In this document: piece by piece, positions 1 through 7,634 of the stretch
Layout of the letters: each line of letters begins with the position of its first letter
Numbering within the stretch: position 1 is the first letter of the stretch
Origin: Myxococcaceae bacterium
GTDB lineage: Bacteria; Myxococcota; Myxococcia; Myxococcales; Myxococcaceae
Assembly (NCBI GenBank): GCA_025459425.1
Contig: JALOQF010000027.1
Span: 20,212 to 84,211, forward strand
Reading direction: 5' to 3'
DNA: 64,000 nt
Translations under genes and position numbers: made by a program
The notes under the pieces: model-generated
Told to the model about the DNA's origin: nothing
Seen by the model: only the letters and a program-made list of their open reading frames with translations
The model's database searches: none

Positions 1-480
1 CTGCCGTACGAGAAGGGCGAGGTGGCGATGCTGGTGCTGATGCCGCCCGCGGGCCAGCTGGCCGCGTTCGAGCAGACGCTCACGGCGGCGACGCTCCAGG
101 GCTTCGTCAGCGCGCTCCAGCCGGAGTCGCTGCAGCTGTCGATGCCGAAGTTCGACGTGAAGACGCCGACGAACCTCAACGACGCGCTCAAGGCCGAGGG
201 GCTCACGGTGGCGTACGACGCCGCGCGGGCGGACTTCTCGGGCATGACGAGCCGCGCGAAGGACGAGGGGCTGCACATCACCGACGTGCTGCACGAGGCC
301 GTGGTGAAGGTGTCGGAAGGTGGCACCGAGGCCGCCGGAGCGACGGCGGTCATCATCTCCCGCGAGACCTCGGCGCCCGCCGAGCGCCCCGTCGCCATCG
401 ACCGGCCGTTCGTGTTCCTGCTCCGTGACCGCGGCACCGGTACGGTGCTGTTCCTCGGCCACGTCGTCGACCCGCGCTGA
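1..480 (+). CDS. Serpin family protein, C-terminal part (5' end outside window)
   Basis: The reading frame is open from base 1 and gives about 159 residues that match the C-terminal half of a serpin (serine/cysteine protease inhibitor, usually 370-420 aa). Visible hallmarks are LPYEKGEVAMLVLMP near the start, the helix/strand region PKFDVKTPTNLNDALKAEGL, ADFSGMT, the hinge and reactive-centre segment EGGTEAAGATAV, and the closing strands RPFVFLLRD and VLFLGHVVDP. The small residues in the hinge (TEAAGATA) are typical of inhibitory serpins, so it probably traps a protease by loop insertion. The P1 residue lies in the following IISRETSAP stretch and cannot be fixed by eye. The N-terminal half, and any signal peptide that would fix its location, lie upstream of the window. 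Confidence 0.93.
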   Translation: MPYEKGEVAMLVLMPPAGQLAAFEQTLTAATLQGFVSALQPESLQLSMPKFDVKTPTNLNDALKAEGLTVAYDAARADFSGMTSRAKDEGLHITDVLHEAVVKVSEGGTEAAGATAVIISRETSAPAERPVAIDRPFVFLLRDRGTGTVLFLGHVVDPR

Positions 481-1329
481 CGTCGAGCCCCGGGTGCGCT
501 CGGCACGTTCGAGGTCGCCGGCGTCGTCGGCCGAACGCAGCTCGTGAACCAGCCCCAGCGCACGGAGCGCGAGCAGCGCGTACCAGCCGAGGTCGACCTC
601 GTACCAGCGCAGCCCCATGCGCGCGGAGCCCGGGAACGCGTGGTGGGTGTTGTGAAAGCCCTCTCCGAACGAGATGACGCCGAGCAGCCACGAGTTGCGC
701 CCGCTCGTCGACGCGCCCTCGATGACGTAGCGCGCCTCACCCCAGACGTGCGACGCATAGCCAATCGCCCAGTGCCCCAGGATGCCCACCACCACCCTGA
801 GCGCGATGCACACCGCGACCGCGTCCGGCCCTCCGAGGGCGAACACCACCAGCGCGAAGGCCAGCGTGTGCAGCGGCCAGGTCGCTTCGAGGAAGCCGAG
901 GAAGCGGTCGTTCATCACGTCGGGCGGCAGGCGGCGGAGCGGAACCGTCTCGTCACCGACGAAGCGGCAGTGGAGGTTCCACCAGAAGTCCCGCGCCAGG
1001 CCGTGCTCGTAGCCGAGGGACCGTGGCGGCTCGGGTTGGTTCTGCCAGTGGTCGCGCACGGCATGGAGCCGCGCCCATGACAGCGGGCCTCCCAGTCCGG
1101 TGAGCACGAAGAGCTCTGCGAGCACCCCACGCACGAAGGGGTGCGTCTCGTACGTTCGATGAATGATGCCGCGGTGCAGGCCGACGGAGTGGCCCAGGCA
1201 GAGCGTGAGCACGGTGAGGGACCCGGCGATGAGCGAGAGCCGAACCGTCAGCGCGGGCAGCCCGAACAGCACTGCGGGGACCAGCAGGCCCCACAACCAG
1301 AGCGATTTCGACCAGTCGAAGCGCACCAT
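481..1329 (-). CDS. Membrane fatty acid desaturase (acyl-CoA/lipid delta-9 type)
   Basis: Translation from ATG at 1329 gives an integral-membrane desaturase. The histidine boxes are GLHRGIIHRTYE (about residues 50-61), HAVRDHWQN (about 89-97; the family usually has HRxHH, here the last His is Trp) and GEGFHNTHHAFP (about 223-234), separated by hydrophobic helices. The di-iron enzyme would introduce a cis double bond into acyl chains for membrane fluidity. Similarity ends near LVHELR (about base 541). No stop codon exists in this frame down to base 1, so the reading frame runs antisense through the serpin and the true end is unknown. The boundary at 481 is a working estimate. A base error or small indel near 480-540 would restore a normal 265-290 aa protein. 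Confidence 0.82.
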
Positions 1330-1487
1330 GCCGGCTGGTACCGGAGCCGGTGTCGACGGTTGCGCCGACGCAGCCCGGCCGTGACACGAAAAGCTGAGAC
1401 GCCTCCAGCTTTTCCGAGGCGCTGGCCTGGCCAACCCCCCGAAATCCCGAAGCGATTGCCGGGCCGGGCCTTGCACCCAGCGCGGCG

Positions 1488-2885
1488 ATGCGAACGCTCC
1501 TGCCTTTGCTGCTCGTGTTGGTGGCCTGTGCCCCGAAGGTGACTGGGGTCGAGCAGGGCCCAACCGAGCCAGACGCCTTCCCCGTCGACGACGCGTCTGA
1601 AGGAGCCGGCATCGAGGTTCGACTCGGTGTCTGTCCAACCGCGCGCGAGCCGGTCGACGGCAAGCTCGCCCACGCCGCGTACGTCGACACGCACCCGGGC
1701 GAGACCCACTTCGTGAACGTGATGCTGCGGTCGAACGGTTTGCCCGACATGCCAGCGTGCGAGGGTGACGAGCGCCGTGATGCGCGCTGTACGGCGAGAG
1801 ACCAGGCGCTGCGCCAGCGCATGCTCGCCAATGCTCAGCAGGTGTCGTGCGTGCTCGATGGTCTGACGCGCGTCTCCGTGGTGGCCACCTGGTACGAAGA
1901 GCCCTTCTTCACGAGCGAGGGGCCTCCGGGGCCGGTCGGCCTCGGCTTCTCCATCGCCTTGTCCGCCACGCAGGTGCGACAGCTGGCAGCGCACCCCTTC
2001 GTGTCGCGCGTCGAGCCGGCCTTCGGAGAGGCGCGGCGCATCGGGGTGACGGCGCCGAACCCACCGGCTGGGTGTCCGACGCAGGCTGAGAACGGTGCGT
2101 CGAAGGTCGCCGACGCCAGGAGCATCGAGGGGCGTGGGCGAAGGCCCGTGCTCATCGACCTCAAGCATGGCGCGCTCCCCGAGCACCCCATCGCCCAGGC
2201 CGTGGTGAACACGCGAGACGTGACGTGCGTTCGGCGCGCGATCGACCAGGTCGCACAGGCTTCGAGCCCCTCGGTGCCGTTTGGGCAGGGCTTCGGCAAC
2301 CCGGGAACCGCGATTCCCCCCTTCGGCGCGAGCCTGGCCGTCGTGAAGACCTTCGGTGCCGGGCTGACGTGGGACGAGGTGCAGCGCGTGGCCCAGCACC
2401 CGCTCGTCGAGCGCATCTGGACGTTCGACGGGCTCGAGTTCGACCAGCCCCAACCTGGCTGCCCGCCCGACCTGACGAAGCCGATTCAGTCGGTGACGTG
2501 CCCGGCCGCGAGGGAGTCGATCGACGGGAAGCTCACGAACGACGACCGCACGCGCTTCTCCCAGGCCGAGGCGACGACGAAGCACGGCGTGGTCGTGCTG
2601 GTACGCGGCGGCGCGACCATCTGCCAGTTGCCGACGTGCCCGCCCCCGCCGGGCGTGTGTGCCGAGATGGACGCGCTGACCTCCCGGTGGCGCGCGGAGA
2701 ACGCCGAGGCGCAACGGTGCGTGCGCGACCTCATCTCGAGCTCGGGCGGTACGGCCGACCCAGACGTGTTGTTCCTGGTGAACGCCGTCTCTGCATCGCT
2801 GACCTGGTCACAGATTCAGACCGTCGCCGCGCACCCGCACGTGTTGCAGGTTCAAGGTGGCGGGAGCGGGCCCCCCTCACGCTGA
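1488..2885 (+). CDS. Lipoprotein with three tandem repeat domains, function unknown
   Basis: The 465-residue protein begins with a lipoprotein signal (LLLVLVACAP, lipidated Cys14), so it should be membrane-anchored and exported. The rest consists of three related units of about 140 residues. Each begins near a CP pair (around residues 49, 197 and 338; two of them read C-P-x-A-R-E-x-x-D-G-K-L) and ends in a helix-strand signature: LSATQVRQLAAHPFVSRV, LTWDEVQRVAQHPLVERI and LTWSQIQTVAAHPHVLQV. The paired cysteines suggest disulfides outside the cytoplasm. The unit resembles small alpha/beta inhibitor or propeptide-like folds, but this is inference only. No catalytic motif is visible. A long open frame on the opposite strand has shadow-like Arg-rich composition and was not accepted. 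Confidence 0.78.
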   Translation: MRTLLPLLLVLVACAPKVTGVEQGPTEPDAFPVDDASEGAGIEVRLGVCPTAREPVDGKLAHAAYVDTHPGETHFVNVMLRSNGLPDMPACEGDERRDARCTARDQALRQRMLANAQQVSCVLDGLTRVSVVATWYEEPFFTSEGPPGPVGLGFSIALSATQVRQLAAHPFVSRVEPAFGEARRIGVTAPNPPAGCPTQAENGASKVADARSIEGRGRRPVLIDLKHGALPEHPIAQAVVNTRDVTCVRRAIDQVAQASSPSVPFGQGFGNPGTAIPPFGASLAVVKTFGAGLTWDEVQRVAQHPLVERIWTFDGLEFDQPQPGCPPDLTKPIQSVTCPAARESIDGKLTNDDRTRFSQAEATTKHGVVVLVRGGATICQLPTCPPPPGVCAEMDALTSRWRAENAEAQRCVRDLISSSGGTADPDVLFLVNAVSASLTWSQIQTVAAHPHVLQVQGGGSGPPSR

Positions 2886-3032
2886 GCCGGTCACGCGCCT
2901 CCTGGCCCAGGTGACCGTCGATTGGAGGGTCGGAGTGGGTCGACCCTGAGCGAGCGACCGGTCGCTGCCGGGTTTCGACCGTTCGCCGGCCGCGCGGAAC
3001 GCGACGAGCAGCCCGATGCGTACCCTCGGGCC

Positions 3033-4550
3033 ATGCGAATCCTCCTGCTCAACCCGCCCCACACCGCCATCGGCAGCCGCTGCGTTCCCGACGACCACCT
3101 GCCGCCGCTCGGGCTGCTCGCCATCGGAGGTCCGCTCCTCGATGCAGGCCATCAGGTCGAGCTGCTCGACGCCGACCTCACCAACCTGCCGCACGACACC
3201 ATCGTCGACGAGGTGTGCCGGCGCGCGCCCGAGGCGCTGCTCATCGGGCACGCGGGCTCGACCTCGGCGCACCCCACCATCGCGGCGTTGACGAAGACGA
3301 TTCGTGAACGCGCTCCGGCGATTCGCATCGTCGCCGGCGGCGTGTTTCCGACCTACCACTGGCGAGAGGTGCTCTCGCAGCAGCCGCAGATCGACGTCAT
3401 CGTGCGGGGTGAAGGTGAAGACACGGCGGTGAAGCTGATGAACGCGCTCGAGCACGGCACCGCGCTCGAAGCGGTGCGCGGCATCGCCTTTCGCAAACTG
3501 GGGCTTCCCTTCTCCACCCCTGACGCTCCGGCCATCGTCGACCTCGACGCGTACCGGGTCGGCTGGGAGCTCATCGACTTCTCGCGGTACCACTACTGGG
3601 GAAAGAAGCGCGCGGTGGTGATGCAGTTCTCCCGCGGCTGTCCCCACCTGTGCAGCTACTGCGGGCAGCGCGGCTTCTGGACCCGCTGGCGTCACCGCGA
3701 CCCGAAGAAGTTCGCGCAGGAGATCGCCCGCCTGCACCGCGAGCACGGCGTGCAGATCGTCAACCTCGCCGACGAGAACCCGACGTCGCAGCGCAAGGCG
3801 TGGAAGGCGTTCTGCGAAGCGCTCATCGCCGAAAACGTCGACGTCGAGCTGGTCGGCTCCACCCGCGCGGGTGACATCGTTCGCGACGCCGACCTGCTGC
3901 ACCTCTACAAGAAGGCGGGCGTTTCGCGCTTCCTGCTCGGCACCGAGAGCACCGATGACGCGACGCTCGAGCGCATCAAGAAGGGCTCGACCACGACCGT
4001 CGACTTCGAGGCGATTCGGCTGCTGCGACAGCACGACATGCTCTCGCTCGCGACCTGGGTCGTCGGCTTCGAAGAAGAGCGCGCCAGCGACTACTGGCGT
4101 GGCTTCGAGCAGCTGCTCCACATGGACCCCGACCAGGTGCAGCTGCTCTACGTGACGCCGCATCGGTGGACGGCGTTCTTCGACGAAGCGAAGGGCCGGC
4201 GGGTGATTCAGACCGACCAGCGACGGTGGGACTACAAGCACCAGGTGCTCGAGACGCGGCACCTGCCGGCCTGGCTCGTCATCACGTTCGTGAAGGCCAT
4301 GGAGGTCGGCCTGCAGCTGCGGCCGACGGCATTGAAGCGCCTGTTCCATCGCGACGAGAAGCTGCGTTCGGCGCAGCGCTGGTACTACCGCATCGGCCGG
4401 CGCGTCTGGTTCTTCGAGTGGGCGAACTGGCTGTTCCGCGAGCGGCGCACCGACCACGGGCCGACCGTCGAGGCGATGTGGGGCAAGGGACAGGTGGCCG
4501 AGGAGTTCCCCAACGTGTCGACGAAGCGGCCGAAGCAGACCGCAGCCTGA
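3033..4550 (+). CDS. B12-binding radical SAM protein, BchE-like
   Basis: The 505-residue enzyme starts at MRILLLNPPH. It has an N-terminal cobalamin-binding Rossmann domain (residues 1 to about 140, with PPLGLLAIGGPLLDAGH and DVIVRGEGED), then a radical SAM barrel with the cluster motif C-P-H-L-C-S-Y-C (CxxxCxxC, about residues 209-216). The C-terminal part carries YVTPHRWT and QRRWDYKHQVL, which resemble BchE, the oxygen-independent Mg-protoporphyrin IX monomethyl ester cyclase. The start at 3033 is preferred because the conserved MRILLLNPP begins there; the frame also extends further upstream. No other tetrapyrrole or photosynthesis gene is adjacent, so the substrate is open: another tetrapyrrole, a lipid or a natural product is possible. 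Confidence 0.85.
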   Translation: MRILLLNPPHTAIGSRCVPDDHLPPLGLLAIGGPLLDAGHQVELLDADLTNLPHDTIVDEVCRRAPEALLIGHAGSTSAHPTIAALTKTIRERAPAIRIVAGGVFPTYHWREVLSQQPQIDVIVRGEGEDTAVKLMNALEHGTALEAVRGIAFRKLGLPFSTPDAPAIVDLDAYRVGWELIDFSRYHYWGKKRAVVMQFSRGCPHLCSYCGQRGFWTRWRHRDPKKFAQEIARLHREHGVQIVNLADENPTSQRKAWKAFCEALIAENVDVELVGSTRAGDIVRDADLLHLYKKAGVSRFLLGTESTDDATLERIKKGSTTTVDFEAIRLLRQHDMLSLATWVVGFEEERASDYWRGFEQLLHMDPDQVQLLYVTPHRWTAFFDEAKGRRVIQTDQRRWDYKHQVLETRHLPAWLVITFVKAMEVGLQLRPTALKRLFHRDEKLRSAQRWYYRIGRRVWFFEWANWLFRERRTDHGPTVEAMWGKGQVAEEFPNVSTKRPKQTAA

Positions 4551-4587
4551 CGAACCATCGCGTGCCGACCGGCCCGTCGTTCGCGCC

Positions 4588-6462
4588 TCAGGGCACCGCG
4601 CCCGTCGTCACGCCGAGGGTCACGGCCGAGGGGTGGGCCTGGTCTCTCCACAGGCGGTGGGTGGCGGCCTTGAAGTCGGCTTCGGTCGCCTTCGCGGGGT
4701 CGACGAAGGTCTGTGGGTTGAGGTCGACGAGCGGGAACCACGTGCTCTGCACCTGCACCATGAGGCGGTGGCCGGGGCGGAAGGTGTGGCTCACGTCGGG
4801 CAGCGTGAAGCGGACTCTCGCCGGTACGCCTGGCGTGAACGGCGTCGGCGCCTCGAAGCTGTCGCGGAAGCGGCCTCGCATCACCTCGCCGCGAATGAGC
4901 GTCTGGGCGCCCGCGAGCCGCGCTCCTGACGCAGCGTTCGGCCGGTCGAACGGCGAGACGTCGACGAGCTTCACCACCACGTCGGCGTCGGTGCCCGTCG
5001 TCGAGAGCCACACGTCGACCGAGATGGGCCCCATCACCGTCACGTCCTGCTCGAGGGGCGGCGTCTGGTACACGAGCACGTCGGGCCGGCGTGACGCGAA
5101 GCGCTGGTCGTCGGTCATGTACTCACCCTCGTTCTCGAGCGAGTAGCCCGGACGGTGCGGCACCGGCTTCTTCGGGTCCGACAGCCACTCGTCGAACGCG
5201 CCCTTCACCGTCGGCGGCGTCTTCGAGAGCCGGCCGTCGGCCGCGAAGTGGAGCGTCGTCGCGGTGCTCTTCGGCGGCCACGTCGCGTGCCGGTTGAACA
5301 CGTTGGTGCCCGTCTCGAAGACGATGGCCTCGCTCCGGTTCTCGTCGCCGCACCCCTTGAGCGCCTTCCTGAAGAACGGCAGCTCGATGGTCTCCTGGTA
5401 GTGACGAGAGGTCTTCCACCCGAAGCTCATGTCACCGAGCGCGTCGCCGTCGGTGCGGGCCCAGCCACCGTGTCTCCACGGCCCGAGCACCAGCCGCACG
5501 TCGGCGCCGGGGCTCTGGCTGTCGAAGGCCTGGTACGTCTGCACCGTGCCCCAGAGGTCTTCGGCGTCGAAGAGCCCGCCCACCACCAGCACCGCGGGCT
5601 TCGCCTGCCGGTAGCGGGGCCGCGGGTCGCGGGCCTTCCAGTACTCGTCACGGTTCGGGTGCGCGAGCGCCTCGTTCCAGAAGGCAATCTCACCCTTGAA
5701 GTACCGCTCGTTCGCGTTCTTCAGCGGCCCGAGGTTCAGGAAGAACTCGTACGCGTCGCCGCTGTCGTGGTCGAAGCCCCAGCTCCACTTGCGCGTCGGC
5801 GCCGGCCTCGCCTTGCCGAAGCTCGAGAAGAAATTGAACGTGTCCATCAGGAACAGGGCGCCGTTGTGGTGGAAGTCGTCGCCCAGGTACCAGTCGGTGA
5901 CTGGCGCCTGCGGTGAGACGGCCTTCAGCGCCGGGTGTGCGTCGATGGCCGACTGCGCCGCGTAGAAGCCGGGGTACGAGACGCCCCAGGTGCCGACCTT
6001 GCCGTTGTTCGCGGGCAGGTGCTTGACGAGGAAGTCGATGGTGTCGAAGGCGTCGGTGGCCTCGTCGACCGCGGCCTTCGGGCGCACGTCGACGAAGGTG
6101 CCCTCCGACAGCATCTTCCCGCGCACGTCCTGGTTCACGAAGATGAAGCCGTCGCGAATGGCGGCCATCGACATCGCGTAGCGCGCGAGCACGCGGGGCG
6201 TCTTGAAGTCGGGGAAGACGTCGACGCCGGGCGTGACGCCGTAGGGCGTGCGCAGCAACAGCACCGGCCAGGTGCGCGAACGGTCTCGGGGCACGTAGGC
6301 GACGGTGTACAGCTTGACGCCGTCGCGCATGGGCACGCGGAACTCGTACTTCGTGTACTGCTCCTTGAAGACGCGGTCGGCTTCCACCGGGTCGGTCAAC
6401 GGAGCGGCGACGAGCGGGTCACACGGCGCGGCGAGCACGGCCAGCGTCAGGAGCGCGAACAT
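4588..6462 (-). CDS. Secreted CocE/NonD-family alpha/beta hydrolase
   Basis: The 624-residue protein has an N-terminal signal peptide (MFALLTLAVLAA), then an X-Pro dipeptidyl-peptidase S15-like alpha/beta hydrolase domain and a C-terminal jelly-roll domain (from about residue 420). The nucleophile is Ser162 in GVSYPGF. Likely acid and base are the Asp in GGLFDAEDLWG and the His in LGPWRHGGW. Further family markers are RTPYG and VNQDVRGK. Members include cocaine esterase, glutaryl-7-ACA acylase and alpha-amino-acid ester hydrolases; they cleave esters or amides, and the substrate here cannot be read from sequence. It is transcribed towards the radical SAM gene, with 37 bases between the two stop codons. 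Confidence 0.9.
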   Translation of the reverse strand: MFALLTLAVLAAPCDPLVAAPLTDPVEADRVFKEQYTKYEFRVPMRDGVKLYTVAYVPRDRSRTWPVLLLRTPYGVTPGVDVFPDFKTPRVLARYAMSMAAIRDGFIFVNQDVRGKMLSEGTFVDVRPKAAVDEATDAFDTIDFLVKHLPANNGKVGTWGVSYPGFYAAQSAIDAHPALKAVSPQAPVTDWYLGDDFHHNGALFLMDTFNFFSSFGKARPAPTRKWSWGFDHDSGDAYEFFLNLGPLKNANERYFKGEIAFWNEALAHPNRDEYWKARDPRPRYRQAKPAVLVVGGLFDAEDLWGTVQTYQAFDSQSPGADVRLVLGPWRHGGWARTDGDALGDMSFGWKTSRHYQETIELPFFRKALKGCGDENRSEAIVFETGTNVFNRHATWPPKSTATTLHFAADGRLSKTPPTVKGAFDEWLSDPKKPVPHRPGYSLENEGEYMTDDQRFASRRPDVLVYQTPPLEQDVTVMGPISVDVWLSTTGTDADVVVKLVDVSPFDRPNAASGARLAGAQTLIRGEVMRGRFRDSFEAPTPFTPGVPARVRFTLPDVSHTFRPGHRLMVQVQSTWFPLVDLNPQTFVDPAKATEADFKAATHRLWRDQAHPSAVTLGVTTGAVP

Positions 6463-6586
6463 GCGGCCCGTCTACCCCGGTTCGGGGGCCGTTCGTCGAG
6501 CACGCCGGCCCACGTCGCGCCTCGCTGGCTCCGTCGAGCCATGGCTCGATTCAGGGCTTCGTGACCGGGTCGAGACCGAACGCCCG

Positions 6587-7249
6587 ATGCGGGCTTCGGG
6601 GCGTGCCGTCATCGGGCCGTCGAGGCGCTGGGCCGCGCCGGTGCTGTTCATGTTCAACCAATGGGACGGGCTCCAGGCGCTCCGCGACGCGGTCGGGCGG
6701 GAGCGCTTCGGCTGGGGGTTTCCCGCCATCATCGCGGCGCTGCGTGACGGGCGGCTCGACGCGCGGGTGGTGCCGAGGGCGCTCGAGCGGCTGCAGATCA
6801 CCACCATCGGCGGGCTGCGCGACTTCAGGCCCGCGTGGCTCGACGGCTGGGCGCAGGCCTTCACGAGCGCGGGGCTTCCCACCGTCGAATGCAGCGACAT
6901 GGAGGCGTGGCTCGCGACGCACGCGGCGCTGATGGCGCCGTTGATGGCGGCGGGCGTGCTGGCGCGCGCGCGCGGCCTGGCGTGGCCCGAGGCGCAAGCG
7001 GTCGTCGACGCCTGGCGTGAGGGCTTCGGGCTCGTCCGCAGACGGGGCCTCGAGGTCACGCCGTCGACGGTGGAGGCCATCGCGAGGCCGCCGCGCTGGT
7101 TCATGGCCGCCGCGGTGTGGCTGGCGTCACGCCTCGGTGGGCTCCGCGCCCTCGGCCAGAACGGCCCCGACGAGCCGCGCTTCCTGCTCGAGGCGATGGC
7201 ACGCTCGGGCCTCGGCGAATGGGTGCGGCGAACGCTCCTGCCGGGCTGA
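6587..7249 (+). pseudogene. Ketopantoate reductase-like gene lacking its N-terminal NADPH domain
   Basis: The frame contains VLFMFNQWDG, a short strand-helix stretch, and the helical C-terminal domain (ITTIGGLRDF through QNGPDEPRFLLEAMA) typical of the ApbA/PanE ketopantoate reductase family. The Rossmann domain that should precede it (a GxGxxG motif and about 90 residues) is absent in all frames upstream. The preceding 124 bases are only the gap to the divergent hydrolase. What remains (about 220 aa from the first ATG) cannot bind NADPH normally, so I read this as a 5'-truncated gene. Expression as a small helical protein cannot be excluded. Confidence 0.7.
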
Positions 7250-7406
7250 GAGCACCGACGCCACCGAGGCCGAGCGTGACGTCGCCTCGAGTCGCGTCGC
7301 TCGAGGCGAACGCCCAGGCGAACCCACACGGTGCTGTCGACGAGCTCGGGGGAGGAACTCGACGGGCACCAGCGCGGTCTCGAGTGGCCCGCCTGCGCGA
7401 AACACC

Positions 7407-7502
7407 TGCCTCGAGGAGCGCCTCATCGCCGTGTACCAGTCCGGCCACGGCGCCTTCTGGATTGGCGGGCCCGGCGAAGACGCCTTCAACGTGCTGCAGG
7501 CG
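7407..7502 (+). pseudogene. Short remnant of a 2-oxoacid dehydrogenase E1-alpha gene
   Basis: About 30 codons read EERLIAVYQSG and FWIGGPGEDAFNV, a segment characteristic of the alpha subunit of thiamine-diphosphate-dependent E1 components (pyruvate or branched-chain 2-oxoacid dehydrogenase). Flanking codons in the same frame have no similarity, and no beta, E2 or E3 gene is near. The stretch 7250-7634 otherwise holds no gene I can support; it includes a GC-rich near-palindrome at 7545-7558 just before a possible alternative start of the next gene. Confidence 0.6.
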
Positions 7503-7634
7503 AATCGGCGCGCACGACGGGCGGGGCGCGGCCAACGTCGCCCCGCCCCCAAGGGGGCTCCCATGCGTCCGAAAGCGGTGGCTGGCGTTGCGCAGCGGGC
7601 AGAGCTGGGGTGTCTTGGGCACGGGAGCCCCGAC

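Noticed and set aside
1248..2714. Long minus-strand open frame (488 codons) opposite the triple-repeat lipoprotein
   Set aside because: Its composition is Arg/His/Val-rich shadow sequence, with no start signal or domain; the plus strand has a lipobox and internal repeats.
2877..4457. Long minus-strand open frame opposite the radical SAM gene
   Set aside because: Antisense to an unmistakable radical SAM protein and without any recognisable motif; high GC leaves such frames open by chance.
7545..7558. GC-rich palindrome as a terminator before the annexin-ART gene
   Set aside because: The loop would be two bases and there is no T run; it is more likely chance GC symmetry.
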